NCBI GenBank assembly: GCA_044326505.1
Contig: JBIRBF010000045.1
Location: 1-15,708 of the forward strand
Source: JACJWR01 sp044326505
Lineage (GTDB): Bacteria > Actinomycetota > Actinomycetes > S36-B12 > UBA10799
Direction of reading: 5' to 3'
Length of the DNA stretch: 15,708 bases
Positions 1 to 8,064 of this stretch are shown here, piece after piece (position 1 is the stretch's first letter; the number at the start of each line of letters is the position of its first letter). The notes under the pieces are model-generated. The model made no database searches. It was given only the letters and a program-made list of their open reading frames with translations, and was not told where the DNA came from. Both the position numbers and the translations under genes were made by a program.

Positions 1-1152
1 CCCATCACACTTCCGGTTGCGTCCCCGCCGTTCGCGGCCGTGGGCGGTGAACTGAAGACAACCGCGTGCGTGAGTTCCGGCCACCTCGCGTGGCTGAGCC
101 AGCACATCGGCGATACCGAGAACCTCGAGACGCTGGCCATGCTCGAACGCACGGCAGACACACTGACGGCGCTGCAGCGGGCGAACCCGAGGGCGATCGT
201 CAGCGATGCGCATCCTGGCTACCTGTCCCGTGGCTGGGCGGCTCGCCGCGCCGCGGCAACGGGCGCGGCCCACCTGCTCGTACAGCACCACCATGCCCAC
301 CTGGCATCGTTGCTCGCCGAGCACGGCATTGCGCCCGACGCACAGGTGCTGGGCGTGGTGTTCGACGGGACCGGATACGGCGAGGACGCGACGGTCTGGG
401 GCGGCGAGCTGCTGCTCGGCTCGTATGCCGGTGTTCGTCGCGTCGGTCACCTGCGCCCGGTGCTGCTACCCGGCGGCGACGCGGCCGTTCGGCACCCCTC
501 CCGCTCCGCGCTCGCCCATCTGGTCGCGGCCGATCTGCCGACCGCCAGATCGGCACCGGCCCTGGCCATGGGCGAGGCCTCCTCCGCGCTCGTCCTGCGA
601 ATGATCGCCACCGGGTCGCACTGCACCTCGACCTCCAGCGTGGGCCGGCTGTTCGACGCCGCGTCGTCGCTGCTCGGCATCCGGCACGAGGCGGACTACG
701 AAGGGCAGGCCGCGATCGAGCTCGAGGCAGCGGCCGCTCGCGCGCGCGCCGGCGTTCCAGCGCGCATACCGGATTCGGCGCCGGGGGCCCGTCGGGAAGG
801 CGACATGGTCATCATCGACCCGACGTCGATGCTCGCCGCCGCGAGCAGCGCCGCCGCGGCCGGGGCAGACGTGCCGCAGGCCGCGCTGGCCTTTCACGAG
901 GCCCTCGCAGACGCGGTGGCGCACGCGGTCGGCCTGGTCGCGCAGGAGCATGAGTTCGCCGCGGTCGGGCTGACCGGCGGCGTTTTCGCCAACGCCATCT
1001 TGAGTCTGGGTTGTCTCGAGCGACTGTCCAGTGCACGCTTGCCGGTATTGACCCACGGAGTCGTGCCGCCCAACGACGGCGGTCTGGCCCTCGGACAGGT
1101 CGCGGTAGCGGCCGCAGGCGGAGCGCGCGAGGCGCTGCCGCAACGGCCATAA
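1..1152 (+). CDS. hypF: HypF, carbamoyltransferase maturation factor (C-terminal part, 5' end outside window)
   Basis: The frame is open from base 1 to a TAA at 1150-1152, so only the last ~383 residues are present. A full HypF is about 750 residues; the missing part should hold the acylphosphatase, zinc-finger and YrdC-like domains. What remains is the Kae1-like carbamoyltransferase domain. Visible signatures are VQHHHAH (metal-binding histidines, nt ~280-300), FDGTGYGEDATVWGGE (nt ~361-408), SVGRLFDAASSLLG (nt ~640-680) and LTGGVFANA (nt ~970-996). HypF uses carbamoyl phosphate and ATP to carbamoylate the C-terminal cysteine of HypE, supplying the cyanide ligands of [NiFe]-hydrogenases in the cytoplasm. 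hypC follows after 15 nt, so the genes are probably one transcript. The family call is secure; the true start cannot be seen. Confidence 0.95.
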   Translation, partial: PITLPVASPPFAAVGGELKTTACVSSGHLAWLSQHIGDTENLETLAMLERTADTLTALQRANPRAIVSDAHPGYLSRGWAARRAAATGAAHLLVQHHHAHLASLLAEHGIAPDAQVLGVVFDGTGYGEDATVWGGELLLGSYAGVRRVGHLRPVLLPGGDAAVRHPSRSALAHLVAADLPTARSAPALAMGEASSALVLRMIATGSHCTSTSSVGRLFDAASSLLGIRHEADYEGQAAIELEAAAARARAGVPARIPDSAPGARREGDMVIIDPTSMLAAASSAAAAGADVPQAALAFHEALADAVAHAVGLVAQEHEFAAVGLTGGVFANAILSLGCLERLSSARLPVLTHGVVPPNDGGLALGQVAVAAAGGAREALPQRP

Positions 1153-1167
1153 CGCAGGGAGACCATC

Positions 1168-1446
1168 GTGTGTTTGGGAGTGCCAGGCAAGATCGAACGG
1201 ATCTGGGACGCCGACGGCACCCGGATGGCCGAAGTGGACTTCGGCGGCGTGCGCAAAGAGGTATGCCTGGCGTACCTGCCCGACATCGGCGTCGGCGACT
1301 ACACGATCGTCCACGTGGGCTTCGCGCTGACCAAGCTCGACGAGGCGTCGGCGCTCGAGACCCTCGAGCTCATGCGCAGCGTGGGCCTGCTCGACGATGA
1401 ATTCGGCATCGTGCCCGAGACAACCAACCGGGTGGAGACCGCATGA
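1168..1446 (+). CDS. hypC: HypC hydrogenase assembly chaperone
   Basis: A 92-residue protein beginning MCLGVPGKIE. Cys2 after the initiator Met and the conserved His49 (in YTIVHVGFAL) are the HypC hallmarks used to hold the Fe(CN)2(CO) moiety. HypC pairs with HypD during cofactor assembly and then delivers iron to the hydrogenase large subunit. The start is GTG at 1168, fixed by the required N-terminal Met-Cys and preceded by an AGGGAG-type Shine-Dalgarno site near 1156-1161. Its stop overlaps the hypD start by 4 nt (ATGA at 1443-1446), which implies translational coupling. Length is normal for the family (roughly 75-100). A HypC paralogue dedicated to a particular hydrogenase cannot be excluded. 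Confidence 0.96.
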   Translation: MCLGVPGKIERIWDADGTRMAEVDFGGVRKEVCLAYLPDIGVGDYTIVHVGFALTKLDEASALETLELMRSVGLLDDEFGIVPETTNRVETA

Positions 1447-2546
1447 AGTACCTCGACGAGTTCGGCGACCCCGAGCTCGCCCGCGGACTGCTCGACGACA
1501 TCGCCCGGACCGTCACCCGGCCCTGGGCGATGATGGAAGTCTGCGGCGGGCAAACCCACACGATCATCCGCAACGGCATCGACCAGCTGCTGCCCGACGG
1601 GATCGAACTCATCCACGGGCCCGGCTGCCCGGTGTGCGTCACGCCGCTGGAAACCATCGACCGCGCGCTGGCCATCGCCGCTCGGCCGGATGTGATCTTC
1701 TGCAGCTTCGGCGACATGCTGAGGGTGCCCGGCACATCCACCGACCTGTTCGGCGTCAAGAGCCGCGGGGGCGACGTGCGGATCGTCTACTCGCCGCTCG
1801 ACGCGGTGCGGATCGCCGCGGATAACCCGGACAAACAGGTGGTCTTCTTTGGTATCGGCTTCGAGACCACCGCACCGGCCAACGCGATGACGGTCAAGCT
1901 GGCCAAGCAGCAGAACCTGCCCAACTTCTCGCTGCTCGTGTCGCACGTGCTGGTCCCGCCGGCGATCTCGGCCATCATGGACTCGCCGTCATGCCGGGTG
2001 CAGGGGTTCCTGGCCGCCGGGCATGTCTGCACCGTGATGGGGATGTCGGAGTACGAGCCGCTGGTTGCCAAGTACCAGGTGCCAATCGTGGTGACGGGTT
2101 TCGAGCCTCTCGACGTGCTCGAAGGGATCCGGCGCACCATCCTGCAACTCGAGCAGGGCGAGGCCACACTCGACAACGCCTACCCGCGGGCGGTGCAGCC
2201 GGAGGGCAACCCGGCCGCGCAGGCCGTCGTGCGGGAGGTCTTCACCACCTGCGACCGGGCCTGGCGCGGTATCGGCGTGATCCCGCAGTCGGGCTGGCGG
2301 TTGTCCGAGGCGTACGCCGACCTCGACGCCGAGCTGCGCTTCGACGTCACCGACATCCGCACCGAGGAATCCGGCCTCTGCCGTTCCGGGGAGGTGCTGC
2401 AGGGGCTCATCAAACCGTTCCAGTGCGAGGCGTTCGGCAAGGAGTGCACGCCCCGGTCGCCGCTGGGCGCACCCATGGTGTCGTCCGAGGGGGCGTGCGC
2501 GGCGTACTACCAGTTCCGGCGGCTCGAGTCCCCGGTGGCGTCGTGA
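1443..2546 (+). CDS. hypD: HypD, Fe-S scaffold for the hydrogenase Fe(CN)2CO group
   Basis: A 367-residue protein, normal for HypD. Cys34 lies in MEVCGGQTHT, and Cys62 and Cys65 lie in HGPGCPVC; these are the redox/iron-binding cysteines of the family. The C-terminal part carries the cysteines that ligate the [4Fe-4S] cluster (LCRSGE, FQCEAFGKEC, EGACAAYY). With HypC and HypE it forms the cytoplasmic complex in which the thiocyanate on HypE is reduced and cyanide is transferred to iron. The ATG overlaps the hypC stop, and its own TGA overlaps the hypE GTG (GTGA at 2543-2546), so hypC-D-E are coupled. No key residue is missing. Confidence 0.97.
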   Translation: MKYLDEFGDPELARGLLDDIARTVTRPWAMMEVCGGQTHTIIRNGIDQLLPDGIELIHGPGCPVCVTPLETIDRALAIAARPDVIFCSFGDMLRVPGTSTDLFGVKSRGGDVRIVYSPLDAVRIAADNPDKQVVFFGIGFETTAPANAMTVKLAKQQNLPNFSLLVSHVLVPPAISAIMDSPSCRVQGFLAAGHVCTVMGMSEYEPLVAKYQVPIVVTGFEPLDVLEGIRRTILQLEQGEATLDNAYPRAVQPEGNPAAQAVVREVFTTCDRAWRGIGVIPQSGWRLSEAYADLDAELRFDVTDIRTEESGLCRSGEVLQGLIKPFQCEAFGKECTPRSPLGAPMVSSEGACAAYYQFRRLESPVAS

Positions 2547-3697
2547 GCAGCCTTTCGGCGGACGACGCAGGCGGTCTCGGTGCCGAGGAGGGGCGACTGG
2601 ACCTCGCTGACTGGTCCTGCCCGCTGCCGCTGCGCGACCACCCGACGATCGTCATGGGTCACGGCGGTGGCGGCCGACTCTCCAGCGAGCTGATCGAGCA
2701 CCTCTTCCTGCCCGCATTCGCCGGGGCGCCCCTGACCGGCCTGCTCACCCAGCTCGGCGACGCGGCAGTGATCGACGGCGGCGCCCTGGGCGGTGTGCTC
2801 GACGGCGGATCGCCGGCAGCCTCCGCCGCGGCCGCTCCGCGCCTTGCGTTCACCACTGACTCGTACGTCGTTCGGCCCCGGTTCTTCCCCGGCGGCAACG
2901 TTGGTGACCTGGCGGTCAACGGCACGGTGAACGACCTCGCCGTGAGCGGAGCGGTGCCACTGGCGCTCTCGGTCGGCGCGATCCTCGAGGAGGGCATGCC
3001 GCTTGATGAGCTGGCCCTCATCGCCGAGACGATGGGCCGGGCAGCCCGCACCGCCGGCGTCTCGATCGTCACCGGCGACACGAAGGTGGTCGACGCGGGC
3101 CACGGCGACGGGGTGTACCTGAACACAGCAGGCATCGGGGTCGTGCCAGCGGGCGTGGATCTTGGACCGCACCAGGTGCGACCCGGCGACGTCGTGCTCG
3201 TCTCGGGGCCCATCGCGGCGCACGGCGTGGCCGTGCTGAGCGTGCGGGACGGCCTCGAGTTCGGCTCCGCCATCGTGAGCGACACCGCCCCCCTCACCTC
3301 CCTGTGCACCGAGCTCATCGCCTGCGGCGGCCTGGCCATGATGCGCGACGCGACCCGTGGCGGGGTGGCGGCGAGCCTGAACGAGATCGCAGTTGCGAGC
3401 GGTACCGGCATCACCCTGGTTGAGCGCAGCATCCCGGTAGCCGATGACGTTCGCGCCGCCTGCGGGTTCCTGGGCCTGGACCCGCTGTACATCGCCAACG
3501 AGGGCACCCTGGTGGCCTTCGTGCGCCCCGACCGGGCAGAGGCCGCCCTTGCCGTCATGCAGGCCCACCGGTCCGGGGCGGCCCGCATCGGTTCGGTCAC
3601 GGACTCGAACCCGGGCATCGTCGTCGCGCGAACCGGGATCGGCGGCACCCGGGTGGTGGACCTGCCGTTGGCCGAGCAACTACCGCGCATCTGCTGA
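2543..3697 (+). CDS. hypE: HypE, carbamoyl dehydratase of hydrogenase maturation
   Basis: A 384-residue protein if started at GTG 2543, which overlaps the hypD stop by 4 nt. The frame is open much further upstream, but that part is a shadow of hypD. HypE has the PurM-like fold and dehydrates the carbamoyl group added by HypF to a thiocyanate on its own C-terminal cysteine. That tail is present: the protein ends PRIC. Other family signatures are VMGHGGGGRLSSELI near residues 37-51, FTTDSYVVRPRFFPGGNVGD (about 100-120), NDLAVSGA, SIVTGDTKVV and MRDATRGGVAAS. An Ala/Gly/Ser-rich stretch at about residues 73-95 makes the loop before the TDSY motif longer than I recall for E. coli HypE. The N-terminal ~30 residues before the glycine motif are also extra. 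Confidence 0.97.
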   Translation: MSSLSADDAGGLGAEEGRLDLADWSCPLPLRDHPTIVMGHGGGGRLSSELIEHLFLPAFAGAPLTGLLTQLGDAAVIDGGALGGVLDGGSPAASAAAAPRLAFTTDSYVVRPRFFPGGNVGDLAVNGTVNDLAVSGAVPLALSVGAILEEGMPLDELALIAETMGRAARTAGVSIVTGDTKVVDAGHGDGVYLNTAGIGVVPAGVDLGPHQVRPGDVVLVSGPIAAHGVAVLSVRDGLEFGSAIVSDTAPLTSLCTELIACGGLAMMRDATRGGVAASLNEIAVASGTGITLVERSIPVADDVRAACGFLGLDPLYIANEGTLVAFVRPDRAEAALAVMQAHRSGAARIGSVTDSNPGIVVARTGIGGTRVVDLPLAEQLPRIC

Positions 3698-3709
3698 CGC
3701 CGGCACCAC

Positions 3710-3715
3710 TAGGCT
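3710..3715 (+). promoter_or_regulatory. Predicted -10 element of argG (leaderless)
   Basis: TAGGCT ends 6 nt before the argG ATG at 3722. That places the transcription start at or within a base or two of the start codon, and there is no Shine-Dalgarno site in the 24-nt gap after hypE. No convincing -35 is visible. This pattern is the usual one for leaderless actinobacterial mRNAs. Confidence 0.6.
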
Positions 3716-3721
3716 TGCCCC

Positions 3722-5155
3722 ATGTCCAAAGTCCTAGCCTCCCTGCCCGTCGGCGAGCGCGTCGGGATCGCCTTCTCTGGTGGTCTCGACACCTCCGTCG
3801 CGGTCGCCTGGATGCGCGACAAGGGAGCCATCCCCTGCGCCTATGCGGCCGACCTCGGGCAGTACGACGAGCCGGACATCGCGTCGGTACCCGATCGCGC
3901 CACGCTGTACGGCGCCGAGGTGTCCCGCCTGGTGGACTGTCGTGCCCAACTGGTCGAGGAGGCCTTCGCGGCGATTGCCTGCGGCGCCTTCCACATCCGC
4001 TCCGGCGGTCGCATGTACTACAACACGACGCCGCTGGGCCGAGCCGTGACGGGCACCATGCTGGTGCGGGCGATGATGACCGACGACGTCGATATCTGGG
4101 GCGACGGCTCCACGTACAAGGGCAACGACATCGAGCGGTTCTACCGCTACGGCCTGCTCATCAACCCGAACCTGCGCATCTACAAGCCGTGGTTGGACGC
4201 CGACTTCGTGTCCGAGCTCGGCGGCCGGACCGAGATGAGCGCCTGGCTCACAGAACGCAACCTGCCCTACCGCGCGAGTTCCGAGAAGGCCTACTCGACC
4301 GACGCCAACATCCTCGGCGCGACGCACGAGGCCAAGCGGCTCGAGCACCTCGATGCCTCGATCGAGCTCGTCGAACCGATCATGGGTGTCAAGTTCTGGG
4401 ACCCGGCGTTGCGGATCGACACCGAGGACGTGACGGTTCAGTTCGCCGGCGGCCGACCGGTCGCCATCAACGGCCACAGTTTCGCCACCGACGTCGACCT
4501 GTTCTATGAGGCCAACGCGATCGGCGGGCGGCACGGCCTAGGCATGGCCGACCAGATCGAGAACCGCATCATCGAGGCCAAGAGCCGCGGTATCTACGAG
4601 GCCCCGGGGATGGCCCTGCTGTTCATCGCGTATGAGCGCCTGCTCAACGCGATCCACAACGAGGACACCCTGGCCAACTACCACGCCGAGGGCCGCCGCC
4701 TCGGCCGGCTGCTCTACGAGGGCCGCTGGCTGGACCCGCAGGCGCTGATGCTGCGTGAGTCCCTGCAGCGCTGGGTCGCCGGCCAGGTGACGGGTGAGGT
4801 GACTCTGCGCCTGCGCCGCGGCGAGGACTACTCGATCCTGGCCACCCGCGGGCCGCACCTGTCCTACCACCCCGACAAGCTGTCGATGGAGCGCAACGAT
4901 GATGGCGCCTTCGGCCCGATGGACCGAATCGGGCAGTTGACCATGCGCAACCTGGACATCGCGGACACCCGATCCAAGCTGGAGCTGTACTCAGCCATGG
5001 GACAGCTGCCCGAGCGGCAGGCACACCTGGTCGGGGAACTCGAGCCGGGCGGCGCCGCAGCGATCGCGGCCTCCGTGGGCGAGGCCACCGGCGACGAGGT
5101 CGAGGACGCGGAGGATGCCCTCGACCGCGCCGCTTTCGACTTCGGCGCCGACTAG
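3722..5155 (+). CDS. argG: Argininosuccinate synthase, long E. coli-type
   Basis: A 477-residue cytosolic enzyme that joins citrulline and aspartate with ATP to form argininosuccinate in arginine synthesis. The N-terminal ATP-pyrophosphatase loop SGGLDTS is at residues 19-25. The blocks FNTTPLGRAVTGT-like (here YYNTTPLGRAVTGT), WGDGSTYKGNDIERFYRYG, GATHEAKRLEHL, MGVKFWDPA, GGRHGLGMADQIENRIIEAK and GEVTLRLRRGEDYSIL follow E. coli ArgG almost residue for residue. This is the ~450-residue subfamily, not the ~400-residue one usual in many actinobacteria. An acidic tail of about 35 residues extends the C terminus. The ATG at 3722 is chosen because the homologous N terminus begins there and a leaderless -10 lies just upstream. 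No other arginine genes are adjacent, so it is not in an arg operon here. Confidence 0.97.
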   Translation: MSKVLASLPVGERVGIAFSGGLDTSVAVAWMRDKGAIPCAYAADLGQYDEPDIASVPDRATLYGAEVSRLVDCRAQLVEEAFAAIACGAFHIRSGGRMYYNTTPLGRAVTGTMLVRAMMTDDVDIWGDGSTYKGNDIERFYRYGLLINPNLRIYKPWLDADFVSELGGRTEMSAWLTERNLPYRASSEKAYSTDANILGATHEAKRLEHLDASIELVEPIMGVKFWDPALRIDTEDVTVQFAGGRPVAINGHSFATDVDLFYEANAIGGRHGLGMADQIENRIIEAKSRGIYEAPGMALLFIAYERLLNAIHNEDTLANYHAEGRRLGRLLYEGRWLDPQALMLRESLQRWVAGQVTGEVTLRLRRGEDYSILATRGPHLSYHPDKLSMERNDDGAFGPMDRIGQLTMRNLDIADTRSKLELYSAMGQLPERQAHLVGELEPGGAAAIAASVGEATGDEVEDAEDALDRAAFDFGAD

Positions 5156-5158
5156 CCT

Positions 5159-5174
5159 GGCGGGCGATCCCGCC
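5159..5174 (+). terminator. Hairpin just after argG, possible terminator
   Basis: GGCGGG, loop CGAT, then CCCGCC: a perfect 6-bp GC stem starting 3 nt after the argG stop codon. There is no T run, which is common for actinobacterial terminators but lowers certainty. Confidence 0.4.
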
Positions 5175-5180
5175 GCCGCG

Positions 5181-5186
5181 CACAAT
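5181..5186 (+). promoter_or_regulatory. Possible -10 for the 931-residue gene
   Basis: CACAAT lies 32 nt upstream of the GTG start at 5219, giving a predicted leader of about 25 nt that includes the Shine-Dalgarno GGGGAGG at 5208-5214. A -35 would overlap the argG hairpin, and none is convincing. Confidence 0.35.
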
Positions 5187-5218
5187 GGGGGCGAAGGCGC
5201 GACCACCGGGGAGGCACA

Positions 5219-8014
5219 GTGGATCAGGACTACCTGCTCCGCTGCCTCCGGGCCTGCGGCGACGCCGAAGTCGACTACCTGCTGGCCCATGGTGGGCGCC
5301 ATACCCAGACGGCCGTGTGGTTGCAGTCCGAGAAACGACTGCAGCGCATCGCCCAACTACCCGAGGCAGTCCGCCGGCGGTTCATTGCCGACGCCCTGCA
5401 CCGCGGACGGGACGCAGCTGACCAACTCACTGCGGCCATCTTCGACAGGTACTCGGACGAACTCGGCGACGCCTTCGCCGATCCGACGATCGACCAACTG
5501 CGCGCCGCGACACAGCGGCTGACGGAGTCGGTGCCCGTGGGCCTGCTCCGAGTCGCGCTGGTGACGGTGGTGGTGACTGATCAGCGGGCCGCCCCGCATG
5601 CAGCGGCGCTGCTGGCTGCCGGGGACCCGATCCCGCCGCTGCCCGAGCCAACGGCCGAGCCGCACCCCGATCCCCGGCCGACGGACGGCGCTGCCAAAGA
5701 CCCGGCGGACGACCCAGAGGCGGGGACACAGCAGCAGAACAACGACGCCGAACCCGGCCGGGACGACGAGGGCCCGGACTCCCCACCCGCGGACCCGACG
5801 CAGGATGCAGTGAGCACGCTGGCCGCAGCCGATCACTCCGTACTGGACCGAATCATCATCGCGGAATGCATCGCCGCAGCCGCGTCGGCGAGCAGCGCGC
5901 TGTCGCCGGTCGACCTCGGCGCCGCCATTACCGAGCTGTTGCAGCTCGATCCATTACGGGCCCGGTCGTGGTACCACGTCGGGTTCGCCCAGGAGCTGGG
6001 AGTCGTTCCAGCTGACCTGGGCGATGAGAGCGCCGCGGCTCTCAACGAGGAGCGCCGCAGGTGGCTGCTCGTCGGGCGCCTGAGCGCCCGGCTGCGCCTG
6101 GATCCGCAGGCGCTGCGCCGGATCCCTGAAGCGGAGTTGGGCGACCTCGTGGCGATAGCCGCCGATGCCCTCCTCGGCCTACATCTGGCCCGGCCCATCG
6201 TGCGGGCGCTGCTGGAGCGCGACCCCCGGTCAGCGGCGGTGGTCCTGCGCGAACGCCGCCCGATGCAGCCGTTCCGGGATGCAGCGGCGGTGCGTGATGA
6301 GTTCGAACTCATCGACATCGGGCTCGCCCACACCAGCGATCGCCTGGCCCAGGGACATGCCAAGTTGGCGCTCGTCCTGGTTGACGCCCTCAACGAGCGG
6401 CAACGAGTCCTGGCCGACGAGCTGGTGGGCGAGCTGACGGACGAGCCGGCGACCATGGCTCGCCTGATCGAGGCCCGGGCACGCACCGGGCTTCTGCGGG
6501 CACGCGCGCTGCGTCGGGGCGACCGCTTTGGTGATGCGATGGCGGTGCTGGACGAGCTGGATGCCAGTGCGGAGGGCTCGCCGAGCGTGCCAGCGGGAAT
6601 CGCCGTCACCGCGCGGACGCAGGCTGCCCTGAGTCTGGAGCGCGCGCTCGCGGCGGCGCGATTGGCCAAACTCTCGAATGTGAAACCGGGTCGTGATGCG
6701 GCCGAGCGCGACCGCATTATCGCGCGGCTGACACCGGCCGAGCCCCACATCCGGCAGGTGCTCGAAGTCGATCCGCACCAGCCCGACGGGGCCTACCTGG
6801 CGGGGGTGCTGGCCGACGCACGTGGTGATACCGCGGCCGCCACCCGGCTGCTGGAGATCGCTGCCGGGGGTGCGGGCGACACCGATTGGAGCCCCGGGTT
6901 CCAGTCGCGGGTGCTGCGGGCCTGGGCGCTCTCGGCGCTGGCGGACCCCGACACCGGCGCCGACGGTCCCGCCGTGGGTGCCCTCATGCGCGCCAGCGAG
7001 CGGGGGCGCTTCCTCACCCGCGACGAGGTCGATCGCGTCCTGTCAGCTCTGCTGATTCTCGGCTCGCCCCACCTGGCCGGCTTCGTCGCCTCGCTGCGCA
7101 TCTACCCGACCAACCGCGTGCTCCCCGCGGAGCGCTTGGCCGAGGTGGCTATCGAGGCACCCCATACAGCGTCGTCGGTTGCCGCCCTGCACCGGCACGT
7201 GCCCCAGGCAGATCGGCTCGAGCTGCTGCACCTGTGCGCCGCCGCGGCCGCGCAGCGCGGCGACGACGAGCTGCTCGCAGACATCCTCGATGCGATCGAC
7301 GCCACGCTCCGCGAAGGCGGCCGCAACCACCGCGTCTGGCGGGACTGGGCGCAGCTGCTGCAGGCCGACCAGGAGCTGCGCCAGGCCCTCGGCCCGGAGC
7401 CGGTCATCGACTGGATGGTGCGATGCGCCGAGAACGTCGATGATCGGGAGCTGGCCGCCCGGATCGCGTTGGATGCCTTCGCCGAACTCCCGCGTCAGCC
7501 GGAGCAGGCTGTGCTGGCCGGCGAGTTGGCTGAACTGGTCGCCCGGGGACACGGAGCGCTCGCCGCCGATGGGCTTCGGGAAGAGATCGACATCATGTTC
7601 ATGCCCCGGGCTGTTCGCGACCGATCCCTGCCCACCGGGCGGACGGCCGTCCCCGTGCGACAGGCGCGGGTGCTGTTCATCGGCGGCGACGAGCGGCAGG
7701 CGAAGCTGCACCGGCTGGTGGAGGCCGAATTGGCCACCCGGCGGGACCTGCACGTCGAAATCACCTGGCAGCACCCCGGCTGGTCGCCGAACTGGGTACC
7801 GGAGGCGGACCGCGCCGCCCGGAACATGGATTCAGCCGACATCTTGGTGCTGATGCCGATGGTCCGGACTAACTTCGGCCGTCGCATTCGCAAGGTGGCA
7901 GGCGAGAAGCACTTGCGCTGGCACGCCTGCACAGGAGTGGGCGCTCATTCGATCGCGAAAGCCATCGCCGAGGCCGCGGAATTCTCCGCGTCACGCCACG
8001 AGCCAGTTGAGTGA
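5219..8014 (+). CDS. Large helical-repeat protein with C-terminal DUF2325-like domain, function unknown
   Basis: A 931-residue protein. The GTG start at 5219 is preceded by a strong Shine-Dalgarno GGGGAGG (5208-5214) with a 4-nt spacer. Regions seen are: a helical block at residues 1-135; a Pro/Asp/Glu-rich, probably disordered linker at about 135-198; a long Ala/Leu/Arg-rich all-helical region at about 200-810 that reads like degenerate TPR or other alpha-solenoid repeats; and a compact alpha/beta domain at about 813-925. That last domain starts with ARVLFIGGDERQAKLHRLVE, continues with hydrophobic strands (ADILVLMPMV) and ends ACTGVGAHSIAKAIAEA. This resembles DUF2325, a Rossmann-like domain of unknown function. 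There is no signal peptide or membrane segment. The gene stands alone between argG and the convergent tRNA cluster and ends inside a strong hairpin. The domain order is inferred by eye; no activity can be assigned. Confidence 0.9.
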   Translation: MDQDYLLRCLRACGDAEVDYLLAHGGRHTQTAVWLQSEKRLQRIAQLPEAVRRRFIADALHRGRDAADQLTAAIFDRYSDELGDAFADPTIDQLRAATQRLTESVPVGLLRVALVTVVVTDQRAAPHAAALLAAGDPIPPLPEPTAEPHPDPRPTDGAAKDPADDPEAGTQQQNNDAEPGRDDEGPDSPPADPTQDAVSTLAAADHSVLDRIIIAECIAAAASASSALSPVDLGAAITELLQLDPLRARSWYHVGFAQELGVVPADLGDESAAALNEERRRWLLVGRLSARLRLDPQALRRIPEAELGDLVAIAADALLGLHLARPIVRALLERDPRSAAVVLRERRPMQPFRDAAAVRDEFELIDIGLAHTSDRLAQGHAKLALVLVDALNERQRVLADELVGELTDEPATMARLIEARARTGLLRARALRRGDRFGDAMAVLDELDASAEGSPSVPAGIAVTARTQAALSLERALAAARLAKLSNVKPGRDAAERDRIIARLTPAEPHIRQVLEVDPHQPDGAYLAGVLADARGDTAAATRLLEIAAGGAGDTDWSPGFQSRVLRAWALSALADPDTGADGPAVGALMRASERGRFLTRDEVDRVLSALLILGSPHLAGFVASLRIYPTNRVLPAERLAEVAIEAPHTASSVAALHRHVPQADRLELLHLCAAAAAQRGDDELLADILDAIDATLREGGRNHRVWRDWAQLLQADQELRQALGPEPVIDWMVRCAENVDDRELAARIALDAFAELPRQPEQAVLAGELAELVARGHGALAADGLREEIDIMFMPRAVRDRSLPTGRTAVPVRQARVLFIGGDERQAKLHRLVEAELATRRDLHVEITWQHPGWSPNWVPEADRAARNMDSADILVLMPMVRTNFGRRIRKVAGEKHLRWHACTGVGAHSIAKAIAEAAEFSASRHEPVE

Positions 8015-8047
8015 GGTATATGGACCCCTGGGGTGCGCATATACCTC
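8013..8047. terminator. Strong hairpin between convergent units, likely bidirectional terminator
   Basis: GAGGTATATG (8013-8022) pairs perfectly with CATATACCTC (8038-8047), and inside lies a second small palindrome ACCC-CTG-GGGT (8024-8034). It overlaps the stop codon of the 931-residue gene and lies 17 nt beyond the 3' end of tRNA-Phe on the opposite strand. It can therefore stop transcription from both sides. No T run follows on either strand. Confidence 0.6.
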
Positions 8048-8064
8048 GTTGATCATGGCGAAAC

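Noticed and set aside
466..1314. Minus-strand ORF of 282 codons opposite hypF/hypC
   Set aside because: It spans two well-supported genes and their junction, has no recognisable domain or ribosome site, and is typical of GC-rich antisense frames.
2507..3679. Minus-strand ORF of 390 codons opposite hypE
   Set aside because: It is as long as hypE itself, but its composition (many His, Arg, Gly) is that of a shadow frame, and hypE has full family motifs.
5833..6750. Minus-strand ORF of 305 codons opposite the 931-residue gene
   Set aside because: It is Ser/Arg-rich low-complexity translation with no initiation signals.
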